Source: an uncultured Prevotellaceae bacterium
GTDB lineage: Bacteria; Bacteroidota; Bacteroidia; Bacteroidales; Bacteroidaceae
NCBI GenBank assembly: GCA_946188345.1
Contig: CAMHUI010000007.1
Coordinates: 1-64,000 of the forward strand
Direction: 5' to 3'
DNA: 64,000 nucleotides
The notes under the pieces were generated by a model. That model was not told the origin of the DNA. It saw only the letters and a program-made list of their open reading frames with translations, and did no database searches. Every line of letters begins with the position of its first letter. The first letter of the stretch is position 1. This document shows, one piece after another, positions 1-8,913 of the stretch. The translations under genes and the position numbers were made by a program.

Positions 1-202
1 CCATGCCGTCTTCCGTCACATAACATTCGCCGTGCTCGTAGGGATTGAGCGTACCTGGGTCGATGTTGATGTACGGGTCGAACTTTTGGATGGTGATTTT
101 GTAGCCGCGTGCTTGCATCAGTTTGCCGATGCTGGCGGAGATGATGCCTTTCCCTAACGAGGAGACGACACCGCCCGTGACGAAAATATACTTTGTCTGC
201 AT
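1..202 (-). CDS. pyrG: CTP synthase, N-terminal part (truncated by window edge)
   Basis: Reverse-strand translation M(M)[66 protein letters not shown] matches the conserved CTP synthase N-terminus. Confidence 0.95.
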   Translation of the reverse strand, partial: MQTKYIFVTGGVVSSLGKGIISASIGKLMQARGYKITIQKFDPYINIDPGTLNPYEHGECYVTEDGM

Positions 203-288
203 CATATATATATTGTAATAAATGTTATTCTGGGCATAATCCCTCTCCGCCATCGTCCGAGGGCGGAGAGGGGGATACCTGGCGAAGA

Positions 289-993
289 TTAAGGCTGCAG
301 CGTGAAACCGAAAACCAGGTATGCCTTCTGTGAACAAGGGTTGCCCGTCAGCTGTCCGAAGATGGGGATGGAGAACGAGTCGGTCACCCGTATGTCCTTC
401 GTCGCCCGCAACGAGAGGTTGGTGACGGCGAAGCCATTGGTGCCATATGTGGTCGTCGCGTAGGGGACGGCACCGACCGTGGCAGTCCAGTCTACCGTGG
501 CGAGGCGGAAGGGGACGCTGGCCTCCATGTAGCTGCTGTAGGCCCGCTTGCTGCTTTTGTTGGTTCCGTCGTTGCCGGCGAAGTTGGTGTACCACTGCAG
601 GGCCACGGAACCGAAGTCGTAACCGATGTTGGCTTCGAACAGATGGTTGGTGCCGTGGGCATCGAACTTGAAGTAACGTGCGTCGGGGTCGAGTCCCTCT
701 GAGAACCAGTAGTCGGTGATGCCGATATTCAGACCGCCGATGGTGTAGCCAAGCGTCAGGTCGAACTCCTTCACGTCATCCTTGTTCGACAGTCCATACG
801 AGCCCCAAGCGGTCAGGCTCAGTCCTTTGTAGCCCACGCCAAGTGTCGGCTGCACGGCCACGTCGCCCAACTCCAGGCCGCGCCAGACGTATTTGCTCAC
901 GAAGTCGGCGCTGACGGTGGATTCTATGGTGTTCTGTGCATGGGTGGTCGCGACGGCGACCAGACCCATGGCAAACAATACTGTCTTTTTCAT
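289..993 (-). CDS. Outer-membrane beta-barrel-like protein downstream of amtB
   Basis: Signal peptide [20 protein letters not shown], then [28 protein letters not shown]..., alternating beta pattern, terminal aromatic region FGFTLQP. Confidence 0.7.
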   Translation of the reverse strand: MKKTVLFAMGLVAVATTHAQNTIESTVSADFVSKYVWRGLELGDVAVQPTLGVGYKGLSLTAWGSYGLSNKDDVKEFDLTLGYTIGGLNIGITDYWFSEGLDPDARYFKFDAHGTNHLFEANIGYDFGSVALQWYTNFAGNDGTNKSSKRAYSSYMEASVPFRLATVDWTATVGAVPYATTTYGTNGFAVTNLSLRATKDIRVTDSFSIPIFGQLTGNPCSQKAYLVFGFTLQP

Positions 994-1034
994 CATTGCA
1001 TTCTTACATTCTTGCATTTTTACATTCTTACATT

Positions 1035-2282
1035 TTAATTATAGCAGCTCTCTCCGTGCTCATAAATGTCGAGACCTTCCTCCTCGATGCGGGCTCCGAC
1101 GCGCAGCCCATGCAGTCGCTTGATGCCGAAGAACAGGGCAAAACCGCAGGCGGCAGCCCAGAGGTCGATGACGAGGATGCCGAACAGCTCGGCTCCGAAG
1201 AAGCCCCAGCCGTGGCCGTAGAAGACTCCGTTGTCGACCGCGAACAGACCCGTCATGAGTGTGCCGAGGATGCCGCAGACACCATGAACGCTGCTGGCAC
1301 CGACCGGGTCGTCGATATGCAGGCGATGGTCGATGAACTCGATGCTATAGACGAGCGCCACGCCGCAGACCAGTCCGATGACGACCGCCCCGAGGGGCGA
1401 CACGAGGTCGCAGCCGGCGGTGATGCCCACCAGACCGGCCAGCACGCCGTTGAGGGTCAGCGAGAGCGACGGCTTGCCGTACTTCATCCACGTGAGGAAC
1501 AGCGTGGCCAAGCCTCCGCTTGCAGCGGCGAGGTTGGTGGTCAGGAAGACGTGCGAAATGGCTGAGCGATTCACCTCGCCCGAGGCTGCCAGCTGTGAAC
1601 CGGGGTTGAAGCCGAACCAGCCGAGCCAGAGGATGAACACACCCAGCGAGGCCAGCATCAGATTGTGGCCGGGAATAGCCCGGCTCTTGCCCTCGCTGCT
1701 GTACTTGCCGATGCGTGGCCCGAGGGCCAGGGCACCGATGAGGGCCAGCACGCCGCCCACGCTGTGGACGATGGCCGAACCGGCAAAGTCGTGGAACACG
1801 TCGCCGAACGTCTGCATCATGACCCCGTCGGCAGCATCGTCGCAGAGCCAGCCGCCGCCCCACGTCCAATGGCCCTCAATGGGGTAGATAAACAGCGAGA
1901 TGGCCGCACTGTAGACGAGATACATTGAGAACTTTGTGCGCTCGGCCATGGCACCACTGACAATCGTGGCCGATGTGGCACAGAAGACCGTCTCGAACAT
2001 CAGGAAGCCCTCAACGGGCAGGTCGCCGCTGTAGAAACTCAGGTCGCCCCAGTTGGGTGCCCCGATGAAGCCGGCCCCGCCGGAGCCGAACATGAATCCA
2101 AAACCAATAAAGAAGAACAGCAGGGAGCCGAACATGAAGTCGACGAGGTTCTTCATCAGGATGTTGGCCGTGTTCTTCGACCGCGTAAATCCTGCTTCAC
2201 AGAGCGCAAAACCGGGCTGCATCCAGAAAACTAGCATGGCTGCCAATAGCATCCATACGGTATCAAGTGATAAGTTGTCCAT
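1035..2282 (-). CDS. amtB: Ammonium transporter
   Basis: 415 aa; FWMQPGFALCEAGF, FDFAGSAIVHSVGG-like (FHDFAGSAIVHSVGGV), WLGWFGFNPGS, DDPVGASSVHGVCGILGTL. Confidence 0.97.
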   Translation of the reverse strand: MDNLSLDTVWMLLAAMLVFWMQPGFALCEAGFTRSKNTANILMKNLVDFMFGSLLFFFIGFGFMFGSGGAGFIGAPNWGDLSFYSGDLPVEGFLMFETVFCATSATIVSGAMAERTKFSMYLVYSAAISLFIYPIEGHWTWGGGWLCDDAADGVMMQTFGDVFHDFAGSAIVHSVGGVLALIGALALGPRIGKYSSEGKSRAIPGHNLMLASLGVFILWLGWFGFNPGSQLAASGEVNRSAISHVFLTTNLAAASGGLATLFLTWMKYGKPSLSLTLNGVLAGLVGITAGCDLVSPLGAVVIGLVCGVALVYSIEFIDHRLHIDDPVGASSVHGVCGILGTLMTGLFAVDNGVFYGHGWGFFGAELFGILVIDLWAAACGFALFFGIKRLHGLRVGARIEEEGLDIYEHGESCYN

Positions 2283-2296
2283 ACCGAAAAATCTTT

Positions 2297-2644
2297 TTAT
2301 TTTTTATCTCTTAAAACAATGTCACCATGCTCACCGGTTCGGATGGACCATGTGTCGATGATGTCGCTCACAAATATGCGTCCGTCGCCAATCTCGCCTG
2401 TTCGGGCCACTTCCAGAATGACCTTCACTGTCGGGTCGACGAACTGGTCGCGGCAAACGATGGTCAGCGCCACGCGTTCAATAACGTCGGTGGAATACTG
2501 CACGCCACGGTAGATGCGCTCCTCGCGGCTCTGTCCGATGCCGTGGACGTTGTGATACTCAAACCAGTTGATGTCCGATTGCAGCAAGGCTTCCTTCACA
2601 TCCTCGAACTTGGTCTTGCGGATGATGGCTTCTATCCTTTTCAT
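2297..2644 (-). CDS. glnK: Nitrogen regulatory protein P-II
   Basis: 115 aa; MKRIEAIIRKTKFEDVKEAL... YRGVQYSTDVIERVALTIVCRD...ARTGEIGDGRIFVSDI; immediately upstream of amtB. Confidence 0.93.
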   Translation of the reverse strand: MKRIEAIIRKTKFEDVKEALLQSDINWFEYHNVHGIGQSREERIYRGVQYSTDVIERVALTIVCRDQFVDPTVKVILEVARTGEIGDGRIFVSDIIDTWSIRTGEHGDIVLRDKK

Positions 2645-2697
2645 ACCTTTTTACCTTAATTAATACACTGTCGTTACATTCTGAAAGCTTTCGGCGG

Positions 2698-2705
2698 CAA
2701 AGGTA
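2698..2705 (-). promoter_or_regulatory. Bacteroidota-type -7 element (TACCTTTG on minus strand) upstream of glnK-amtB
   Basis: caaaggta on + strand about 50 bp upstream of the glnK start. Confidence 0.5.
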
Positions 2706-2904
2706 CGACAATTTGTCGGAAACGGCTGAATATTGTTTTCTTTTTAATCTATTGGAATGGAAGGTTGTAACAAAACAGAATATTTTGATGCTTATTAGTT
2801 ATAATCTGTAAGTATCAACATCAAATTAGTTTCTAATTGGTAGTTTAATTGGTGTTTCTGATTAAAACTGACACAATATCGGAAGGCCAATCGACAAAAT
2901 GCAC

Positions 2905-2912
2905 TAACTTTG
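2905..2912 (+). promoter_or_regulatory. Bacteroidota-type -7 element TAACTTTG upstream of gltB
   Basis: TAACTTTGC about 47 bp upstream of the likely gltB ATG (2959). Confidence 0.55.
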
Positions 2913-2958
2913 CATCCGAAAAGAGTGAATGGGCAGTCGCCCCATAATTTGGGATAAT

Positions 2959-5900
2959 ATGAATAAGGTAAAAAGAACAGGCGATGAGCCTTGCCAGCCA
3001 ACACGAGGGCTCTATCAGGAGGCTTACGAGCACGACGCGTGCGGCGTGGGCATGATTGTCAATATTCACGGAAACAAAAGCCACCAGTTGGTGGACGACG
3101 CACTGCGCGTGCTGGAAAATATGCGCCATCGGGGGGCTGAGGTGGGCCGCGACGGCGACGGTGCCGGCATCATGCTGCAGATTCCCCACGAGTTCATCCT
3201 GCTGCAGGGCATCCCCGTGCCCGAGAAGGGTAAATATGGCACGGGGCTGGTATTCCTGCCCAAGGACGTGAAGGCGCAGCAGGAGATTCTTTCGGTGATG
3301 ATAGAGGAGACGGAGCGCGAGGGCTTGCAACTGATGCACCTGCGCACGGTGCCCACCAAAGGAGACTGCCTGGGCGAGCGGGCCCTCGCGACCGAACCTG
3401 CCATCAAGCAGATGTTTGTCACGGGTGTGTCTGACGATAAGCTGGAGTCGTTCGCTCGTACATTATATATAATAAGAAAACGAATCGAGAAACGCATCGA
3501 CAATAAGGACTTCTACATCTGCTCGCTGAGCAACACCAGCATCGTCTACAAGGGCATGTTGTCGTCGATGCAGGTGCGACAGTACTTCCCCGACCTGACC
3601 AACCCTTACTTTACGAGCGGTCTGGCCCTGGTGCATTCGCGATTCTCCACCAACACATTCCCTACGTGGTCGCTGGCACAGCCTTTCAGACTGCTCGCCC
3701 ACAACGGCGAGATCAACACCATTCGCGGCAACCGCGGATGGATGCAGGCTCGTGAGTCGGTGCTCTCGGGCGGTGCTCTCGGCGACGTGGGGGCCCTCTC
3801 GCCCATCGTGCAGCCGGGCATGTCCGACTCGGCCTCGCTCGACAATGTACTGGAGTTTCTGGTCATGTCGGGACTGTCGCTGCCTCACGCCATGTCGGTG
3901 CTGGTGCCTGAGAGCTTTAACGACAAGAATCCCATCCCGGAAGACCTGAAGGCTTTCTACGAATACCATTCCATCCTGATGGAACCATGGGACGGCCCAG
4001 CGGCCCTGTTGTTCAGCGACGGACGCTTTGCCGGCGGCATGCTCGACCGCAACGGTCTGCGACCAGCCCGCTACACCATCACCAAGAGCGACACGATGAT
4101 CGTGGCATCCGAGGTGGGTGTCATCGACTTCGACCCGACAGACATTGCCGAGAAGGGACGTCTGCAGCCAGGCAAGATACTGCTCATCGACACGCAGGAA
4201 GGGCGCATCTACTACGATGGCGAAATCAAACAGCAACTGGCTGCCGGGCACCCCTACCGTCAATGGCTGTCGACCAACTGCATCCAGCTCGAGAAACTGA
4301 AGTCGGGGCGGCACGTAGAGAACGGCGTCGACCATCTCCTGCAGAAGGAAATCCTGTTCGGCTACGGGACCGAGGACATCGAATCGACCATTATTCCGAT
4401 GGCCGTGAGCGGACAGGAACCGACGGCGTCGATGGGCAACGACACGCCGTTGGCCGTACTCTCCGACCGACCGCAGGTCTTCTTCAATTATTTCCGCCAG
4501 CAGTTTGCACAAGTCACTAACCCCGCCATCGATGCCATCCGTGAGGAGCTGGTGATGAGTCTGACGGAGTATATCGGGCGCGTGGGCTCCGGCATTCTGA
4601 CGCCTGATGAGTCGAACTGCAAGATGGTGCGACTGACGCATCCCATCCTGAACAACACGCAGCTGGACATTCTCTGTAATATCCGCTATAAGGGGTTTAA
4701 TACGATAAAACTGAGATTGGCCTACCCTCAACCGCTCCCAAAGGGAGGAGAGTCTGATTACCAACAAGCGGGTGAAAACTTGCGGATGGCAATCGACAAA
4801 CTCTGTAAGGATGCCGAGCAAGCTGTGGACGATGGTTATAACTATATTATCTTAACGGATAAGGAAACTGGAAACATCCCACTGGAGGATGGGGCAGGGT
4901 GGGCCTTCATCCCCTCGCTGCTCGCCGTCTCGGCCGTCCATCACTACCTGATTTCGGTCGGCAAGCGCGTGCAGACCGCCCTCATCGTCGAAAGCGGCGA
5001 GATTCGTGAGACCATGCACGCAGCCCTGCTCTTAGGCTACGGCGCCTCCGCCCTGTGCCCATACATGACCTTTGCCATCCTGGACGACTTAGTGAAACTC
5101 CATAAAATACAGGAGGACTATGCAACGGCTGAGGGAAACTACGTCAAGGCTGTGAAGAAGGGACTCTTCAAAATCATGGCAAAGATGGGCATCTCGACCA
5201 TCCGTTCCTATCGCGGCGCAAAGATATTCGAGAGCATCGGACTCTCGGAGACGCTGCTCAAGACGTACTTCGGTACGGAGGTGAGCACCGTGGGCGGCAT
5301 CGGTCTGGAGAAGATTGCTGCCGACGCCATCGCAAGACATCAGGCCGCCTATGGTCCCGATTGTCGTGAAAATAACGCAACAGACAAGACCTGCCTGCCG
5401 AACCAGGGGCTGTTTCGATGGCGCAAGGACGGCATACGCCATGCCTGGACACCCGAAGTCATTGCCACGCTACAGTTGGCTTGCCGGACGGGCAACTATA
5501 TGAAGTTCAAGGAGTTTAGCCGACTGGCTGACGGGAGAGCGTCTGCGATTTTCATCCGCGACTTCCTCGGATTCAAGCGTCAGCCCATCAGCATTGACGA
5601 GGTGGAGCCTGTCAGCAAGATCGTGAAACATTTCGTGGCCGGTGCCATGTCGTTCGGTGCGCTTAGTAAGGAGGCCCATGAGGCCATCTGCCTGGCAATG
5701 AACGAGCTGGGAGCACGCAGCAACACGGGTGAGGGCGGCGAGGATGCCGAGCGTTTCCATGCGGCGGTCGACGGTGTCTCGCTCTCGAGCAAGACGAAGC
5801 AGGTGGCCAGCGGACGCTTCGGCGTGACCATGGAATATCTGGTCAGCGCTGAGGAGATTCAGATAAAGGTGGCACAAGGCGCCAAGCCAGGCGAGGGCGG

Positions 5901-7524
5901 TCAGTTGCCCGGCTTCAAGGTGAACGAGGTGATTGCCAAGACACGCCATTCGATTCCTGGCATCAGTCTCATCTCGCCGCCGCCGCATCATGATATTTAT
6001 TCGATTGAGGACTTGGCACAGCTCATCTTCGACATGAAGAATGTCAACCCGACGGCTGCCGTCTCGGTGAAACTCGTGGCCGAGAGCGGCGTGGGAACCA
6101 TCGCAGCCGGTGTGGCGAAGGCCAAGGCCGACCTCATCGTCATCTCAGGTGCTGAGGGCGGCACGGGGGCTTCGCCTGCTTCGAGCATGCGCTTTGCCGG
6201 CATCTCGCCCGAGATAGGGCTGAGCGAGACGCAGCAGACGCTCGTCCGCAATGGTCTGCGAGGCAATGTCCGTCTGCAGGTGGATGGCCAACTGAAGACG
6301 GGTCGCGACGTGGTGTTGATGGCTCTCCTTGGTGCAGAGGAGTTTGGGTTCGGCACGGCTGCCTTGATTGTCTTGGGCTGTGTGATGATGCGCAAGTGCA
6401 ATCTGAACACCTGTCCGATGGGCGTGGCTACGCAGGATCCCGAACTGCGTCGGCATTTTATGGGTCGGCATCAGTATCTGGTGAACTATTTCACATTCCT
6501 GGCTCAGGAGGTGCGCGAATACCTCGCCGAGATGGGAGCCAGGCGTCTGAACGACATCGTCGGTCATACGGAGCTCATTGAGACGAAAGATTCGGTGCTC
6601 GACTTCAGACGGCTCTTGCACAAGGAGGAGGGCACGCTGCATTTCACTGGCGACATCCGTCGTCCCAGCGTTCCCCTCGGTATGCAGGACGCTGTGCTCG
6701 ACCAGCAGATGATTGCCGCTGCAGCGAAGTCGTTAGAGAGCGGCGAGGAGGTCTGCCTCGACTACGCAATCAGGAATACCGACCGCGCCGTAGGGGCTAT
6801 GCTCTCAGGCGTGATAGCCAAACACTACGGTCTGGCGGGTCTGCCGGACGACACCATCAGCGTTAAGTTCAAAGGGGCGGCCGGACAGTCGTTCGGAGCA
6901 TTCCTCGAACATGGCATCAGCTTCAAACTCGAGGGCGAGACCAATGACTACTTTGCCAAAGGGCTCAGCGGCGGCCGCATCGCCATCCTGCCGCCGACAC
7001 GCGTGAACTATGCTGCGGAGGACAATATCATCGCCGGTAATACAGGCCTCTACGGCGCCACGAGCGGCCAGCTCTACATCAACGGCAGGGTGGGTGAGCG
7101 TTTCGGGGTGCGCAACAGTGGCGCTATTGCCGTCGTCGAGGGCGCCGGCGACCACTGCTGCGAGTACATGACGGGCGGACGTGTGGTCGTGCTGGGCGAG
7201 ACGGGCCGCAACTTCGCCGCGGGCATGTCGGGCGGCGTGGCCTATGTCTGGGACAAGCACCACAGGTTCGACTACTTCTGCAATATGGATATGGTGGAGA
7301 TTAACCTCGTGGAAGATAGTGTTGCGCGAAAGGAGCTGCATGAACTCGTCCGCCAGCACTACCTCTACACCGGCTCTAAGCTGGCCCGGCAGATGCTCGA
7401 TGACTGGCAGCACTACATAGAAGACTTCATTCAAGTCGTCCCCATCGAGTATAAGCGGGTCTTGCAGGAGGAACAGATGAACAAACTGAAACAGAAAATA
7501 GCTGACATGCAAAGAGATTATTGA
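2959..7524 (+). CDS. gltB: Glutamate synthase, large subunit
   Basis: EAYEHDACGVGMIVNIHG (class II glutamine amidotransferase N-Cys), GGTGASPASSMRFAGISPEIGLSETQQTL FMN domain, GXGXG repeats GLSGGRIAILPP..GNTGLYGATSG. Confidence 0.97.
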   Translation: MNKVKRTGDEPCQPTRGLYQEAYEHDACGVGMIVNIHGNKSHQLVDDALRVLENMRHRGAEVGRDGDGAGIMLQIPHEFILLQGIPVPEKGKYGTGLVFLPKDVKAQQEILSVMIEETEREGLQLMHLRTVPTKGDCLGERALATEPAIKQMFVTGVSDDKLESFARTLYIIRKRIEKRIDNKDFYICSLSNTSIVYKGMLSSMQVRQYFPDLTNPYFTSGLALVHSRFSTNTFPTWSLAQPFRLLAHNGEINTIRGNRGWMQARESVLSGGALGDVGALSPIVQPGMSDSASLDNVLEFLVMSGLSLPHAMSVLVPESFNDKNPIPEDLKAFYEYHSILMEPWDGPAALLFSDGRFAGGMLDRNGLRPARYTITKSDTMIVASEVGVIDFDPTDIAEKGRLQPGKILLIDTQEGRIYYDGEIKQQLAAGHPYRQWLSTNCIQLEKLKSGRHVENGVDHLLQKEILFGYGTEDIESTIIPMAVSGQEPTASMGNDTPLAVLSDRPQVFFNYFRQQFAQVTNPAIDAIREELVMSLTEYIGRVGSGILTPDESNCKMVRLTHPILNNTQLDILCNIRYKGFNTIKLRLAYPQPLPKGGESDYQQAGENLRMAIDKLCKDAEQAVDDGYNYIILTDKETGNIPLEDGAGWAFIPSLLAVSAVHHYLISVGKRVQTALIVESGEIRETMHAALLLGYGASALCPYMTFAILDDLVKLHKIQEDYATAEGNYVKAVKKGLFKIMAKMGISTIRSYRGAKIFESIGLSETLLKTYFGTEVSTVGGIGLEKIAADAIARHQAAYGPDCRENNATDKTCLPNQGLFRWRKDGIRHAWTPEVIATLQLACRTGNYMKFKEFSRLADGRASAIFIRDFLGFKRQPISIDEVEPVSKIVKHFVAGAMSFGALSKEAHEAICLAMNELGARSNTGEGGEDAERFHAAVDGVSLSSKTKQVASGRFGVTMEYLVSAEEIQIKVAQGAKPGEGGQLPGFKVNEVIAKTRHSIPGISLISPPPHHDIYSIEDLAQLIFDMKNVNPTAAVSVKLVAESGVGTIAAGVAKAKADLIVISGAEGGTGASPASSMRFAGISPEIGLSETQQTLVRNGLRGNVRLQVDGQLKTGRDVVLMALLGAEEFGFGTAALIVLGCVMMRKCNLNTCPMGVATQDPELRRHFMGRHQYLVNYFTFLAQEVREYLAEMGARRLNDIVGHTELIETKDSVLDFRRLLHKEEGTLHFTGDIRRPSVPLGMQDAVLDQQMIAAAAKSLESGEEVCLDYAIRNTDRAVGAMLSGVIAKHYGLAGLPDDTISVKFKGAAGQSFGAFLEHGISFKLEGETNDYFAKGLSGGRIAILPPTRVNYAAEDNIIAGNTGLYGATSGQLYINGRVGERFGVRNSGAIAVVEGAGDHCCEYMTGGRVVVLGETGRNFAAGMSGGVAYVWDKHHRFDYFCNMDMVEINLVEDSVARKELHELVRQHYLYTGSKLARQMLDDWQHYIEDFIQVVPIEYKRVLQEEQMNKLKQKIADMQRDY

Positions 7525-8885
7525 TGATGGGAAATCCGAAAGCATTCTTGGAGATACACCGGCAGGAGGCCGGCTATCGTCCGATTCATGATAGAATTCA
7601 CGACTTCGGTGAGGTGGAACAGACACTGAACACCCGCGAACGCAAGTTGCAGGCATCACGCTGCATGGATTGCGGCGTCCCATTCTGCCATTGGGCTTGT
7701 CCATTAGGCAATAAACCGCCTGAGTGGAACGACGTGCTCTACAAAGGAGAATGGGAACTGGCTTACAGACTGCTCAATGCGACGAACCCCTTCCCAGAGT
7801 TCACGGGGCGCATCTGTCCGGCCCTGTGCGAGAAGGCTTGCGTGCTGAATCTTTACAACCATGAGCCCACGACCAACCGCGAGAACGAGGCTGCCATCAC
7901 CGAAGGCGCCTTCCGCGAGGGGTATATTCAGCCACGGTTGCCTGTCCGTAACGGTAAGAGCGTCGCTGTCATCGGTGCCGGGCCCGCCGGTCTGGCTGCT
8001 GCCGACGCCCTCAACCAAATGGGCTACAGCGTCAACGTCTTCGACAAGAACGAAGCCGCAGGTGGCTTGTTGCGCTATGGCATCCCCAACTTCAAACTCA
8101 ACAAGGCCATCATCGACCGCCGCATCCGGCTCATGGAGCAGGAAGGCATCGAGTTCCACTACGGTGAGGCTGTCGAGTATAATGCCGTATCATTGCAGCT
8201 AAGAGGTCAATACGACGCCGTCGTCGTTGCCACCGGCACACCGACAGCCCGCAACCTCAGCATCCCCGGCCGCGAGCTGAAGGGGGTTCACTTCGCTCTC
8301 GAACTGCTCTCGCAGCAGAACCGCGTACTGGCCGGTGCCGAATACAGCAAGGAGGAGCGCATCACGGCCAAAGGAAAAGACGTGCTGGTCATTGGTGGCG
8401 GCGACACGGGCAGCGACTGCATCGGCACGGCCCACCGACAGGGCTGCAGAAGTGTCACGCAGATTGAAATCATGCCCAAACCCGTTGAGGGGCTCGTCGA
8501 TCCGCTGAACCCCTGGCCCAACTATCCGCGCACGCTGAAGACCACAAGTAGCCACGAGGAAGGCTGCACCCGCCGTTGGAACATCAACACGCTGGAGTTT
8601 ATCGGTAAGGACGGCAGACTGACGGGTGTCCGCGTGCAGGAAATCGACTGGCAGCCGAATCCTGACGGGGGGCGTCCGAAGATGGTAGCCAAGGGTGAGC
8701 CTGAAGTGCTGAAAGCAGAACTCGTGCTGTTGGCCATGGGATTTCTAAAGCCTGACCTTCCAGCGTATCCCGAGAACGTCTTCGTCTGCGGCGATGCCGC
8801 CAGCGGTGCCAGTCTTGTTGTCAGGGCTATGGCCAGCGGCATTCAGACTGCTGCCCGTGTCCATGCCAGTCTCAGTAAGCAATAA
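7524..8885 (+). CDS. gltD: Glutamate synthase, small subunit (NADPH)
   Basis: CMDCGVPFCHWACPLGNKPPEWND Fe-S motif; AVIGAGPAGLAAADALNQMGYSVNVFDKNEAAGGLLRYGIPNFKL; overlaps gltB stop. Confidence 0.97.
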   Translation: MMGNPKAFLEIHRQEAGYRPIHDRIHDFGEVEQTLNTRERKLQASRCMDCGVPFCHWACPLGNKPPEWNDVLYKGEWELAYRLLNATNPFPEFTGRICPALCEKACVLNLYNHEPTTNRENEAAITEGAFREGYIQPRLPVRNGKSVAVIGAGPAGLAAADALNQMGYSVNVFDKNEAAGGLLRYGIPNFKLNKAIIDRRIRLMEQEGIEFHYGEAVEYNAVSLQLRGQYDAVVVATGTPTARNLSIPGRELKGVHFALELLSQQNRVLAGAEYSKEERITAKGKDVLVIGGGDTGSDCIGTAHRQGCRSVTQIEIMPKPVEGLVDPLNPWPNYPRTLKTTSSHEEGCTRRWNINTLEFIGKDGRLTGVRVQEIDWQPNPDGGRPKMVAKGEPEVLKAELVLLAMGFLKPDLPAYPENVFVCGDAASGASLVVRAMASGIQTAARVHASLSKQ

Positions 8886-8913
8886 AACATCCATTATTAA
8901 AAACGTTAGCAAT

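Noticed and set aside
3463-4821. 452-aa minus-strand ORF opposite gltB
   Set aside because: Antisense of a confidently identified GltB; composition reflects the GC-rich codon pattern of the sense strand
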